64,000 nt of DNA. Source: Pseudomonas fluorescens. Lineage in GTDB: Bacteria > Pseudomonadota > Gammaproteobacteria > Pseudomonadales > Pseudomonadaceae. The notes beneath the pieces are model-generated. The model worked only from the letters and a program-made list of their open reading frames with translations. It did no database searches and was not told where the DNA came from. Of this stretch, positions 50,801-59,275 are shown piece after piece. Position numbers and translations under genes: made by a program. The first letter of the stretch is position 1. Each line of letters begins with the position of its first letter. Location of the stretch: positions 164,895 to 228,894 of the forward strand of contig NZ_CABVHJ010000011.1 of NCBI RefSeq assembly GCF_902497745.1, read 5' to 3'.

Positions 50801-51411
50801 GCGGTGGCGGGATCGATTTCGATCTCATCCCCCATCGCTTCAAACTCTTCCATTCGCGTACGCTTCTCGCCCGTGAGGAAGTTGCTCAACTTGGGCTCAA
50901 GGAAGTATTCCAGCAAACCTGATTCCTGCAGCCCGTTCAGGCGTGCATCACGTGGTTTGCTGGGGGCAATCATTTTATCCAGCGCGAACATCGATTCTTT
51001 GATGGCAGACTTTGCCCGCTCAGGGAGCAGCCAGAACTCTTGCTCCTCAGTGGCATAAATCGCGCTGGCAAACTTTTTAGAACACGGAGGTGCGTGGGGT
51101 TTGAAGGTCTTTGAACTCTGATCAGGAGCGTCCTTGACCGGATCCAGTTCAACCAGATCCTCAGCGGAACACTGAGTGGGCGCTTCCGTGGTTGCCTGCG
51201 CAGGCGCTTGAGGCGCTGCGGGCGATTGAGCGGCAGGCGCGGCGGTCGCTTGAGCGCTTTTTGGCACGCTCAGATTCCAGCCGACTTTGACGTTATCCGC
51301 ATTGGTGATGAAGGGATTGAGCTGGCGAAGTTGCGCCACGGTGCTGTTGTAGCGCGAAGCGATCTGGCCCAGGGTTTCGCCGGGCATAACGGCGTGATTC
51401 GTGATTTCCAT
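47857..51411 (-). CDS. LysM-domain putative type VI secretion effector, 1184 aa
   Basis: A large protein with no signal peptide, third gene after vgrG. Residues 6-50 are a LysM peptidoglycan-binding domain (MPGETLGQIASRYNSTVAQL...VGWNLSVP), then an Ala/Pro/Gln linker to about 90. Residues about 215-420 are charged and helical; 640-750 and 815-930 are beta-rich and glycine-rich with hydrophobic strands (GYAGASLLLAGSVELSP, VGVALGAGFQGTAQVSL), separated by a highly charged linker at about 754-810. The last 250 residues are helical with a short hydrophobic stretch (ALGPLLLTLTSS). I see no lipase, nuclease, amidase or glycosidase motif. Position between a DUF4123 adaptor and exported Sel1 proteins makes it the cargo of this VgrG. 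A pore-forming or membrane-active toxin would fit the hydrophobic strands, but that is a guess. Confidence 0.8.
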   Translation of the reverse strand: MEITNHAVMPGETLGQIASRYNSTVAQLRQLNPFITNADNVKVGWNLSVPKSAQATAAPAAQSPAAPQAPAQATTEAPTQCSAEDLVELDPVKDAPDQSSKTFKPHAPPCSKKFASAIYATEEQEFWLLPERAKSAIKESMFALDKMIAPSKPRDARLNGLQESGLLEYFLEPKLSNFLTGEKRTRMEEFEAMGDEIEIDPATAKKRQNEANGNKPAAAPAQSPQEDTAQSRIDRLTADLATDQDVHQAYADFYKRRAEWHALKKEAVAAAKLEGYTYESGSLYSKEAIEARARVQAYLEARKKLLGNKDFKQVPLEDVAKALAEKKKSYENICSGMNDCTADLVGYVLTLYKNADALDYHAYTESIIKASEYGIALPEFALISDGLPSGIEQFKLYLDTEKEQAEVTAQLQEKYKRWIEATGQNAQAPAGLVDVERTKWDSLQKTKDDLQAKAQSNVSNSKPARYLIWDPEEFQPKPVDRMVKPGFPLREVSLSDAKGTPLGWFSMANLKDAKKIMKEDFEKAAGAIKKVGKSLPADATEGSDKNSEINSFRQWLLDQGAIKFSDQVGDCFDEKGWFKAKDFYAYLKKQGYEVTELEDDATLTNWGEHLQQLVFKKSVRGKVRLFDASPQAQLVRCLTPPQPNIHGEVKLEGPKMSAAEGFQISGEMGLSLDLARGEVQLMKVDMPAKASAQEITLDYFLDGSPQKMNFGRFSFHFGVKAWGYAGASLLLAGSVELSPIFGNVKYGASLSPVKRAQREDASAKEERSDHAAAKQAKADSGDDSPTPDLEHKSKSGTYADSKSTDQLRGGRFAKVQVENGAKASFNVFGGLQAAIELTGALNWAPPKELVALRTAPTMGVGSAKDAKSANPWLTLAKLSGSVGVALGAGFQGTAQVSLDKGRFILNLKAAVVLGPGANGSFKFEVGYEAVVDLINLYRKELHKAQGRKIEWMEQDASEYAAALNTLGAAGLNVSMAYMMRLDVVMSLYEALTSGGKGGPIADAIIEYADQRELEEWCVNAIPEALGPLLLTLTSSPQSFTVALNNGDNETLKSKKREYNDSESHLIQQRAIERLLNWITKNAQQQNTVSQAQKQFERACIRMNGFGVEIKDSNQNYCSNRLILDRFMSTPVLSLMSPANDRMRENYKKHVKLLGANLDGTCQRSNFQGRTYTSSPRATYVEPSR

Positions 51412-51439
51412 GGTGATTCCGTTCTGTTGTCGCGTCGCC

Positions 51440-52297
51440 CTAACGTTGGGCGACGGCGGCTGATTCCAGGAGCCGATCTACTTTGATAAACGACTCGTCC
51501 TTAGATTGCAGGATCGCCATGATCTCAGGCTGTGTCTCAAATAGCGGACCGTTCACGGCGTGGCCAAGCTTGAGCAGGTGATCACCATCATAAATATTGC
51601 TTTTGAGCAGCAGGTCGAGGTTGTCAGCGATATCGTTCAGGCGTTCATCGTCTGGTTCTTCAAACGCTGCGTATTCCTCATCAATCCAATAAACCCATCC
51701 CAGGCGCGCTTGAACTTGCGCGGCTGCCTCGGGAAGGTTGAACGCCGCTTTGTCACCAAGCCAAGTCGATTCCTCGTTGGCTTTCCAGGCCAACCATGGA
51801 CCGCGCTGCTGACCGAAATGTATCGGCGCAGGGCAGTAGACGGCGCTCCAGCAACCCAGCAACTGGTCGAAGGTTTTCCCAGCTGTATAAGTCAGCGCTG
51901 CCCACAGACTCGGTTTGTGAAAGCTCAACAAGCTCTGCCCGCCGGAACCGTCATTGGCTCGGAGCAACCAGCGCGCATGAGCCAATGCTTGTTCAGGATC
52001 AGGTGTTGAGATCGCAATTCCCGAAAAGCGTTCCTCACAAAGTTTTGCCGCTACGTTTGCCACTTTGCTGCCCTTGGGGGCCACTAGCCACAGGGGGCCA
52101 TCAGGAATCTCTGCGAAGTCAGTGCCGAAAAACAGCCCTTGGGAAACCACCGGTCCGCCTACTCGGTAGAGTTGACTCAAGGCTTCTGGCTGGAGTCCCT
52201 GGTCAATGATGAAGCAAAGCGATTCGCTCGCAGTCGGCAGGTCCGAGAAGTTGTAGCGAGGCTCTGCCAGCAGAGCGCTCAGCGCTTTTACATGCAT
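51440..52297 (-). CDS. DUF4123 T6SS effector adaptor (Tap/TEC-like)
   Basis: A 285-residue cytoplasmic protein. ATG 52297 (MHVKALSALLAEPRYNFSDL) has AAGGA six bases upstream and overlaps the vgrG 3' end by ten bases. FIIDQGLQPEALSQLYRVGG, PLWLVAPKG, GGQSLLSFHKPSLWAALTYT and FGQQRGPWLAW fit DUF4123. In known systems this family loads a specific effector on to its VgrG tip without itself being secreted. Its place between vgrG and the LysM protein gene identifies that protein as the likely cargo. The effector gene begins 28 bases after its stop. Confidence 0.88.
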   Translation of the reverse strand: MHVKALSALLAEPRYNFSDLPTASESLCFIIDQGLQPEALSQLYRVGGPVVSQGLFFGTDFAEIPDGPLWLVAPKGSKVANVAAKLCEERFSGIAISTPDPEQALAHARWLLRANDGSGGQSLLSFHKPSLWAALTYTAGKTFDQLLGCWSAVYCPAPIHFGQQRGPWLAWKANEESTWLGDKAAFNLPEAAAQVQARLGWVYWIDEEYAAFEEPDDERLNDIADNLDLLLKSNIYDGDHLLKLGHAVNGPLFETQPEIMAILQSKDESFIKVDRLLESAAVAQR

Positions 52298-54336
52298 GTG
52301 CAATCCTTACGGCTGCAAGCGCCGTTACTCTGTTTTCCGCACAACGGTGTGATGCCTGATTCATTCAGGCGGGCGGGGAGTGGTGCTTTACCAGCCTTAT
52401 CCGCATCCGCTACCTTCATCGGTCCCGGCAGCAATGGTGCCGCAGGCGTCCCAACCCCAGGCGAGCCGCCGGTATTGATCTTCACCTCCGCACCGCTGAT
52501 GGTCACGCCACCCGCATCGACCTTGACGAAACTCCCGCCAGCCTTGGCCGTGAGCTCCATTGCGCCTTCGACCACAACCTTCTGGCCGGCGTAGTAATGG
52601 ATTTCTGACCCAGCCTCGACGAACTGCGCAGTCCCCACCTTCAGATGCTGCGTCACACCCACCGTCAGGTGATCATCCGCACGCATCTCGCTAATCCGAT
52701 CCAGATGCGTAATCCGGTGCTCTTCAACCTTGAACTCGCTCAGCGTATTGGCTTCAACGGTGTCATGCCGTTCATTGCCGACGCGGATTTTCTGGTCGTG
52801 CTCGATGTTCTCGTCCCAATCGCGCTGGGCGTGGATGTAGATCTGCTCGGCGCCTTTCTTGTCTTCGATGCGGAATTCGTTGTAGCCCTTGCCGCCCGGT
52901 GAACTCAGGGTCTTGAAGGTGCTGCGGGTCTTGTTGGCCGGCAGGTCGTAGGGGACGACGTTTTCCTTGTGGTACAGGCAACCGGTGACCAGCGGCTGGT
53001 CGGGATCGCCTTCGAGGAAGGTGACGAGGACTTCCATGCCGATGCGCGGGATGGCGATGCCGCCGTACGCGGCGCCGGCCCAGCCGCTGGCGACGCGCAT
53101 CCAGCAGGTGGTTTTGTCATTGGACTGACCGTCGCGGTCCCAGTGGAATTGCACCTTGATGCGGCCGTACTGGTCGCAGTGGATTTCTTCGCCTGCGGGG
53201 CCGGTGACGACGGCGGTCTGGCTGCCGAGGACTTTTGGTTTCGGGTGTTCAAGGGCAGGGCGGTAGTGCGCGTCCCACGGGGTGGCGAGGAAGCTGTTGC
53301 GGTAGCCCTGGTGGAAATCGCTTTTGTGGTCGGTGACGTCGCTGGTGACGTTTTCGCCGAGGACTTGCGGTTGTTTGCCTTCGTGGAAAACTTCCAGCAG
53401 CAGCCACAGTTCATTCCACTCGGCGCGCGGGTGTTCAGCGAGCGTGAGGAAATGGCCGCTGGTGAGGGTCGGTTCGTCACCTTTGCCTTCGGCGAGTTTG
53501 TAGTCGCTGCGATGGCGTTCGAGGGCGCGGGTGGAAAGGAACTTGCCGCGCTCGCGGGTGGTGAAGCGGCCGGGGTAGTCGTAGTCTTCGAGGTCCGGAG
53601 CAAAGGTGCTTTTCGCCGTGCCTTCGGGGAGGATCTGCGGTTTTTCGAAGTCGTAGTCGCGGCGGCTGACGCGGGTGGTGCGGGTTTCCAGGCGCAGGTT
53701 GAAGCGTTTGATCACCGGTTTGTCGGCGGCCATGCCGGAGTCTTGCTGGTAGCTCACCGGTTTCAGCTTGCGGAACACGGTCTGGTCGTCGCCGAACACC
53801 AGTTTGTGGCCGCTGCTGCTGTGCTGGAAGTGGAAGTGAATGCCTTCTTCTTCGCACAGGCGCTGGATGAAATGCAGGTCGGATTCGTCGTACTGCACGC
53901 AGTAGTCGCGTTCCGGGTATTCAGCGTTGAGCTGGAAGCTGTAGGCGTCGGCAAGAATGCCGCGATCCTCCAGCACCTGGGCGATGATCTTCGGCACGGT
54001 CAGTTGCTGGAAAATCTGCTGATCGTGGTTGTGCCGCAGGTAGGCCAGTTGTGGCACCAGGCTGAGGCTGTAACGGGTCAGGGTCTTGCCGGAGTCGCCT
54101 TGCTCGATGCGATAGACCAGACCGTGGATCTTGCCTTCGCCGGTTGGGCCGAAAGTCAGGACGCCGGGCTTGTGCAACAGCTCTTCGAGCTTGAGGTCCG
54201 GGCGGGCGCTGACGAGTTCGAGGTCGAAACGGAACGGTTGGTTGAGGGCTTCGCGACCGGTGAAGCTGAGGACTTGCAGGTCGGCGTTGGCGCCTTCAAG
54301 CGTGAGGGTGATGTGGGTTGCGTTGGCGTCCAGCAT
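52288..54336 (-). CDS. vgrG: Type VI secretion tip protein VgrG (TssI)
   Basis: A 682-residue VgrG. The gp27-like part (about 1-370) includes LSFTGREALNQPFRFDLELVS and YPERDYCVQYDESDLHFIQRLCEEEGIHFHF. The gp5-like OB fold follows (EEIHCDQYGRIKVQFHWDRDG, WMRVASGWAGAAYGGIAIPRIGMEVLVTFLEGDPDQPLVTG), then the DWDENIEHDQKIRVGNERHDTV beta-helix. The trimer caps the T6SS spear. The tail is unusual: after a Gly/Pro-rich linker it ends in a short Cys-rich segment (CGKQSNGACSRKDCTCM) rather than an enzymatic domain. No structural T6SS genes lie in the window, so this is an orphan vgrG served by an apparatus encoded elsewhere. It heads an operon of adaptor, effector and immunity genes. Confidence 0.95.
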   Translation of the reverse strand: MLDANATHITLTLEGANADLQVLSFTGREALNQPFRFDLELVSARPDLKLEELLHKPGVLTFGPTGEGKIHGLVYRIEQGDSGKTLTRYSLSLVPQLAYLRHNHDQQIFQQLTVPKIIAQVLEDRGILADAYSFQLNAEYPERDYCVQYDESDLHFIQRLCEEEGIHFHFQHSSSGHKLVFGDDQTVFRKLKPVSYQQDSGMAADKPVIKRFNLRLETRTTRVSRRDYDFEKPQILPEGTAKSTFAPDLEDYDYPGRFTTRERGKFLSTRALERHRSDYKLAEGKGDEPTLTSGHFLTLAEHPRAEWNELWLLLEVFHEGKQPQVLGENVTSDVTDHKSDFHQGYRNSFLATPWDAHYRPALEHPKPKVLGSQTAVVTGPAGEEIHCDQYGRIKVQFHWDRDGQSNDKTTCWMRVASGWAGAAYGGIAIPRIGMEVLVTFLEGDPDQPLVTGCLYHKENVVPYDLPANKTRSTFKTLSSPGGKGYNEFRIEDKKGAEQIYIHAQRDWDENIEHDQKIRVGNERHDTVEANTLSEFKVEEHRITHLDRISEMRADDHLTVGVTQHLKVGTAQFVEAGSEIHYYAGQKVVVEGAMELTAKAGGSFVKVDAGGVTISGAEVKINTGGSPGVGTPAAPLLPGPMKVADADKAGKAPLPARLNESGITPLCGKQSNGACSRKDCTCM

Positions 54337-54710
54337 GCCTTGAATTCCGTCCGTTGAAAAAGCAGGTGACGGATGATGGAGGATTCAGCGGCCTCGTTCA
54401 AGGCACAAAAGCCGTAGGTCTGGCAGGTTTGCGGTATAGGGAAAACCCTTAGATGAGGTGTTTGGCCCAATGAAACCGGGCGTTTTCTGCGAATTGGCAC
54501 TCACTGCTGGCAACTTTTCCCACGACCCTGCGTTGAAGAATCCTCAGTCAGATTCAGACTAAAGTCGCCTGTAGCCCATCAAAGCCATCTGCCATCATTG
54601 CCGCTCACCCCTGCGTGTTCACTTTCTCCTGGTTCAATCTGACCCGGGACGGGAGCTATTTTTCTGGCTTGTTGCGCACTTGCGCAAACGCTGCATTGTT
54701 GGAGTTTTTC

Positions 54711-56012
54711 ATGCGTCCCCCATTTCCCCTCATCACCCCGCGCCAGTCGTTTGGCTTCGGAGCCTTTGTGCTGTGCGCAGGTTTTACCGCACAGGTTCAG
54801 GCCAGCGGATTCTTTGAAGACACCACGGCGAAAATCGAATCGCGCACGGTGTACTTCAACCGCGATTTCCGTGATGGGAGCACCTCGAACGATCAGGGCG
54901 CGTCCAAGCGTGAAGAGTCGGCACAGGGCTTTATTCTCAACCTGCAATCTGGCTACACCGAGGGCACGGTGGGGTTTGGTCTCGATGCGCTGGGCATGCT
55001 CGGCTTTCAACTCGATTCCAGTCCGGACCGCAGCAACAGCGGCTTGCTGCCCTCCAGCGGCAACGACCCGCGCGGCTCGAAAGGCCAGTACGCGAAAATG
55101 GGCCTGACCGCTAAGGTCAAGGTCTCGGACACGGTGCTGAAGTACGGCGCGCTGCTGCCGGATCTGCCGTTGCTGAAATACAACGACGGACGTTTGCTGC
55201 CGACCATGTTCAATGGCGCCATGCTCACCTCTAAAGAGGTGAAAGACCTGACCTTCATGGTCGCGCGCCTGGACAAGTACACCGCGCGCGATTCCACCGA
55301 TTCGCAAGACATCCGCGTGCACTGCAAGAACAAGCGCTACGCGTGCAACACCACCGCCGACCATTTCGACATGTACGGCTTCGACTACAAGATCAACGAT
55401 CGCCTGACCGCGCAGTATCACTACGCCGAACTGGAAGACATCTATCGTCAGCACTTCGTCGGGCTGTTGGGAAATCAGCCGTTAGCTGGGGGTGTACTTA
55501 AAGCGGATCTGCGCGTGCTGAAAAGTGCCGACAGCGGTGATGCCAAGGCCGGTTCCATTGATAACCGGGCGTTGAGCGGTATGTTGTCCTATGCGCACAG
55601 CGGCCACACGTTCAGTGCCGGTTGGCAGCGCATGAACGGCGACAACTCGATGCCGTACCTCGATGGCAGCAATCCGTATCTGGTCAACTATGTGCAGGTC
55701 AATGACTTCGCCGCTGCGCAGGAGCGCTCGTGGCAGTTGCGTTATGACTATGACTTCAAGGCGATTGGCATTAATGGCTTGAGCTTCCTGACTCGTTATG
55801 TGAACGGTGATCACATCAAGGTGTTGGGCAGTGATCAGGAAGGCAAGGAGTGGGAACGTGACAGCGAGTTGAAGTATGTGATTCAGACGGGCACGTTCAA
55901 GGATGTGAGTCTGCGTTTGAGGAATGCTACGTATCGCACCAACTACGAGAAGTTTGCGCGGGATGTGGATGAGACACGGTTGATTGTGAGTTATAGCTTC
56001 TCCGTCCTGTAA
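54711..56012 (+). CDS. OprD-family outer-membrane porin
   Basis: A 433-residue substrate-specific porin. ATG 54711 (MRPPFPLITPRQSFGFGAFV) has GGAG upstream and a signal peptide ending near VQASG. FFEDTTAKIESRTVYFNRDFRD, TEGTVGFGLDALGMLGFQLDS and TYRTNYEKFARDVDETRLIVSYSF are OprD hallmarks, with the strand periodicity of an 18-strand barrel. Family members admit basic amino acids, carboxylates or sugars; this one cannot be assigned from sequence alone. The CKNKRYACNTTADHFDMYG loop contains a Cys pair, as in some other OprD-type porins. It is a single gene; 54337-54710 upstream holds no gene and only the back-to-back promoters with vgrG. Confidence 0.92.
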   Translation: MRPPFPLITPRQSFGFGAFVLCAGFTAQVQASGFFEDTTAKIESRTVYFNRDFRDGSTSNDQGASKREESAQGFILNLQSGYTEGTVGFGLDALGMLGFQLDSSPDRSNSGLLPSSGNDPRGSKGQYAKMGLTAKVKVSDTVLKYGALLPDLPLLKYNDGRLLPTMFNGAMLTSKEVKDLTFMVARLDKYTARDSTDSQDIRVHCKNKRYACNTTADHFDMYGFDYKINDRLTAQYHYAELEDIYRQHFVGLLGNQPLAGGVLKADLRVLKSADSGDAKAGSIDNRALSGMLSYAHSGHTFSAGWQRMNGDNSMPYLDGSNPYLVNYVQVNDFAAAQERSWQLRYDYDFKAIGINGLSFLTRYVNGDHIKVLGSDQEGKEWERDSELKYVIQTGTFKDVSLRLRNATYRTNYEKFARDVDETRLIVSYSFSVL

Positions 56013-56022
56013 AGACCTCCAT

Positions 56023-56108
56023 TGTAGGAGCTGCCGCAGGCTGCGATCTTTTGACGTTGATTGTTAAAAACAAGATCAAAAGATCGCAGCCTTCGGCAGC
56101 TCCTACAC
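56023..56108. repeat. Intergenic inverted repeat, GTAGGAGCTGCCG family, copy 2
   Basis: TTGTAGGAGCTGCCGCAGGC plus GCGATCTTTTGA and its inverse, forming one long hairpin between the convergent porin and SLT-lipoprotein genes. It is the sister copy of 37510-37602 and may help end both transcripts. Confidence 0.8.
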
Positions 56109-56123
56109 GGGATCCCGAAACTG

Positions 56124-56744
56124 TTACAACCAATGCCAGAACCGGCTCCAGAACCCCCGATTCAAATCCTCCTTGCACCCGGCATATTGCCGCGCATACA
56201 CGTCCGAGCGGTTCTGCACTTTGCGCGCCGTCGGCATCAGCCAGGCTTTGCTCGCGTAGGTCTTGTTGCGGAAGCCGCCCCAGCCTTCGTGGTAGTTGAG
56301 GTACTGGTTATAGGCGTCGTACTTGTACACGCCGTTGATCGAATAGGTCTTGTCCATGTACCAGCCGACAAAGTCGATGGCGTCGTCGAAGTCTTCGCGG
56401 TCGGCTCCGCTGCGGCCGGTGCTTTTCTGGTAGTCGGCCCAGACTTCATCCTTGGCTTGCGCGTAACCCGAGGCGGTTGATACGCGGCCCCACGGGATCA
56501 CCCACAGCAGGTATTTGCGCGGGGTCTTGGCGTCGTAGCGGTAGCCGGATTCCTGATACATGATCGCGAAGGGCACCTGAATCGGCACGCCCCAGCGTTT
56601 TTGCGTGACTTGCGCAGCGTCGTACCAGTCGCTTTTCTCGCGGAAGATTTCGCAGATGTCTTCCGGCGAACGGGGCGGCGAGGTGCCGCACCCGCTCAGT
56701 AGCGTTGCCAGTGTCAGTAGTCCAAGCGTCTGCCTGTAATTCAA
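56124..56744 (-). CDS. SLT-type transglycosylase-like lipoprotein
   Basis: A 206-residue lipoprotein with a TTG start at 56744 (MNYRQTLGLLTLATLLSGCG), lipobox LLSGC. The mature part has the soluble-lytic-transglycosylase-like pattern: PIQVPFAIMYQESGYRY with the catalytic Glu, GRVSTASGYAQAKDEVWADY in the position of the GLMQ motif, and DFDDAIDFVGWYMDKTY. The family cuts peptidoglycan between MurNAc and GlcNAc, but this branch is divergent and some members may only bind. It would be attached to a membrane facing the periplasm. No linked genes suggest a specific role. Confidence 0.85.
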   Translation of the reverse strand: MNYRQTLGLLTLATLLSGCGTSPPRSPEDICEIFREKSDWYDAAQVTQKRWGVPIQVPFAIMYQESGYRYDAKTPRKYLLWVIPWGRVSTASGYAQAKDEVWADYQKSTGRSGADREDFDDAIDFVGWYMDKTYSINGVYKYDAYNQYLNYHEGWGGFRNKTYASKAWLMPTARKVQNRSDVYARQYAGCKEDLNRGFWSRFWHWL

Positions 56745-56787
56745 AAGCCGTTATCCCGTCGTGCGCAAAAAGGCCGACAGTCTACGC

Positions 56788-57726
56788 TCAGCTCAATTGA
56801 TGACGATAGGGCAGATCCGGGCCGGTCTTGCTGCAGGTCAGCGCGGCGGCTTGCACGGCGAACCTGAGCATGGCGTCGATCTGCTCGCGCGCGAGTTGCT
56901 GCACGCCTTCGACCGAATCCAGACCCTGTTCGGTCAACCAGGTGATCAGTGCGGCCTGGAAGGTGTCACCGGCGCCAACGGTGTCGGCGATTTTCACCGA
57001 AGCTGCCGGCACTGACCATGTGCCGTGTTGGCGGCTGAACACTGTAGCGCCATCGCCGCCTCGGGTGAGGAAGACGACCTGGCAGCGATGTTCGAGCCAG
57101 CCTTCGATCACCCATTGCGGGTCCTGTTCGGGGTAGAGCAGGCTCAAGTCTTCGTCACTGACCTTGATCAGATCGGCCAGTGGCACCAGCGTCGCGATGC
57201 GTTCGCGCCACAGATCGATGTTCGGCTCGGGATTGAGGCGTACGTTCGGGTCGAGGGTGATCAGGCGCTTGCCGCTCTCGCGCTGCACCAGCGTCAGCAA
57301 GGTATCGCCAATCGGCTGCACCACCAGCGAGAACGAGCCGATATGCAAGCCGCGAACATCCGGCCCCAGCGCCGGCAGATGCGCCAGACTCAACTGCCGG
57401 TCCGCGCAGCCTTCACCGCGAAAGCTGTAATGCGGCGAGCCATTGGCACCAACGGCAACCATGGCCAGCGTGGTCGGCGCGGCGAAGTCCACCAGATAGT
57501 CCGGGCGCACCCCTTCATCCTGCAGCACTTGCTGCAAGCGGCGGCCAAGGTAGTCGGTGGACAGTCCGCCAAACAGGGCCGAGTCCACACCCAAACGGCG
57601 CAAACCGACGGCGACGTTGAACGGCGAGCCGCCGGCAATCGCCTTGAAATTCACTTTCGAGGCCAGTCCGCTGGCGTCGTCTTCGCTGAAGAAATCAAAC
57701 AGGGCTTCGCCACACACCAAATACAT
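56788..57726 (-). CDS. mtlZ: Fructokinase of the mannitol operon (PfkB family)
   Basis: A 312-residue sugar kinase. ATG 57726 gives MYLVCGEALFDFFSEDDASG, the usual start; the longer frame adds non-homologous residues. PfkB motifs GGSPFNVAVGLRRLG and IADTVGAGDTFQAALITWL (catalytic Asp) are intact. It is the last gene of the leftward mannitol/sorbitol operon, after mannitol dehydrogenase and a xylulokinase-like kinase, so it phosphorylates the fructose formed from mannitol or sorbitol. The gap to the xylulokinase gene is 13 bases, indicating co-transcription. Confidence 0.9.
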   Translation of the reverse strand: MYLVCGEALFDFFSEDDASGLASKVNFKAIAGGSPFNVAVGLRRLGVDSALFGGLSTDYLGRRLQQVLQDEGVRPDYLVDFAAPTTLAMVAVGANGSPHYSFRGEGCADRQLSLAHLPALGPDVRGLHIGSFSLVVQPIGDTLLTLVQRESGKRLITLDPNVRLNPEPNIDLWRERIATLVPLADLIKVSDEDLSLLYPEQDPQWVIEGWLEHRCQVVFLTRGGDGATVFSRQHGTWSVPAASVKIADTVGAGDTFQAALITWLTEQGLDSVEGVQQLAREQIDAMLRFAVQAAALTCSKTGPDLPYRHQLS

Positions 57727-57739
57727 AATTGTTTGCTCT

Positions 57740-59236
57740 TTATAGGGTTGCGACATGCTGTTGATAGCGTTCATAGGCCTGCTGAAACGCCGCGACGTTG
57801 GCGGCAATCGGCAGGGTTTCACTGCTGGAATCGAGTTTCACGCAGCGCTGGCACAGGTCGGCGAGGCTGTCTTCGTGGCCGTTCGACCAGGATTTGCACC
57901 ACGCCGCTTGAATCGCTGCGCCGAGGGCGGCGGCTTCGCTTTGTTCGGTGCAGATCACCGGGGTGTTCATGATGTCGGCGACGATCTGCCGCCACACCGC
58001 GCTTTTCGAACCGCCGCCGATCAGGCAAATGCTGCGGCTTTGTAAACCATTGTGGCGGAGCAAATCCAGCCCGTAACGCAAACCGAATGTGGTGCCTTCG
58101 ACGGCAGCGCGGCACAGGTTGGCCTGGGTCAGGTTATCCAGCGTCAAACCGTGCAGGCTGCCGGTGGCATGGGGCAGGGCGGGCACCCGTTCACCGTTGA
58201 GGAATGGCAGCATGCTCACGCCGTCGGCGCCGATGGGAGCCTGGGCGACGAGGTCGTTGAACTGCTGCAGATCGAGGTCGAACAGCTCGCGAATCGCACC
58301 GGTGGCGTTGGTCAGGTTCATGGTGCAGATCAGCGGCAACCATCCACCGCTAGATGAGCAGAACGTCGCGACCGAGGCGTCCGGGCTGACTTTCGGCACC
58401 TCGGAATAGGCGTACACCGTGCCGGAGGAGCCGAGGCTCATGGTGATCGCGCCGGGTTGAATATTGCCGGTGCCGATGGCGCCCATCATGTTGTCGCCGC
58501 CGCCGCTGGAGACCAGCGCGTTGGGATTGATGCCGAGGTGTTCGGCAATCGCCGGGAGGAGGGTGCCGACAGATTGATGCGCATCGATCAACTCAGGCAG
58601 TGCCGCTTGCAGGCGTCCGCTGGCGTCGATGTCGCGCAGCAATTGCAAGTCCCATTGGCGGGTGCGCACGTTGAAATACCCGGTGCCGGAGGCGTCGCCG
58701 TATTCGCTGCAGGCGCGGCCGGTGAGCCAGAAGTTCAGATAGTCGTGGGGCAGCAGAATGCGCGCGATGCGTGAGAACACCACGGGGTGTTGTTCTTTGG
58801 TCCAGAGCAGTTTCGACACCGTGTAGCCCGGCGCGATGACCACGCCCAAGCGTTCCAGCGAGCCTTTTTCGCCGCCCAGATGAGTCAGCAGACGGTCGTT
58901 CTCGGCGCTGGTTTCGGTGTCGCACCAGAGCTTGGCCGGGCGCAGGACTTCGCCCTGGTCATCGAGCAGGACCAGACCGTGTTGCTGGCCGGAGACGCCG
59001 ATGCCGAGGATCGACTGGCCATCGACATTCGCCGCCAGCAACGCCTGGCGGGTGGCTAGGGTGAAGGCTTCCAGCCATTGTTGGGTGTCTTGTTCGCGGC
59101 GGCCGTTGGCGCCGCTGATCATCGTGTGGGCGGCGGCGCCTTGGCCGAGGACTTGACCGCTGATGGCGTCGAGGATGATGGCTTTGGTGCCTTGGGTGCC
59201 GCAGTCGATGCCGAGGAACAGTTGTTGTGTTGTCAT
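57740..59236 (-). CDS. xylB: Xylulokinase
   Basis: A 498-residue FGGY-family carbohydrate kinase starting MTTQQLFLGIDCGTQGTKAI. The N-terminal GIDCGTQGTKAIILD and the GVSGQQHGLVLLD block with GQQHG are xylulokinase features, and LIGGGSKSAVWRQIVADI near residue 390 is the FGGY C-terminal ATP-site motif. It phosphorylates D-xylulose, which mannitol dehydrogenase forms from D-arabitol, explaining its presence (as mtlY) in the Pseudomonas mannitol operon. A MITE-like repeat of about 200 bases separates it from mtlD, unlike the tight spacing elsewhere in the operon. Confidence 0.94.
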   Translation of the reverse strand: MTTQQLFLGIDCGTQGTKAIILDAISGQVLGQGAAAHTMISGANGRREQDTQQWLEAFTLATRQALLAANVDGQSILGIGVSGQQHGLVLLDDQGEVLRPAKLWCDTETSAENDRLLTHLGGEKGSLERLGVVIAPGYTVSKLLWTKEQHPVVFSRIARILLPHDYLNFWLTGRACSEYGDASGTGYFNVRTRQWDLQLLRDIDASGRLQAALPELIDAHQSVGTLLPAIAEHLGINPNALVSSGGGDNMMGAIGTGNIQPGAITMSLGSSGTVYAYSEVPKVSPDASVATFCSSSGGWLPLICTMNLTNATGAIRELFDLDLQQFNDLVAQAPIGADGVSMLPFLNGERVPALPHATGSLHGLTLDNLTQANLCRAAVEGTTFGLRYGLDLLRHNGLQSRSICLIGGGSKSAVWRQIVADIMNTPVICTEQSEAAALGAAIQAAWCKSWSNGHEDSLADLCQRCVKLDSSSETLPIAANVAAFQQAYERYQQHVATL

Positions 59237-59275
59237 GTGTGAACCCGTTGGGTTGCGGTGAAGATCAAGAGCTAC

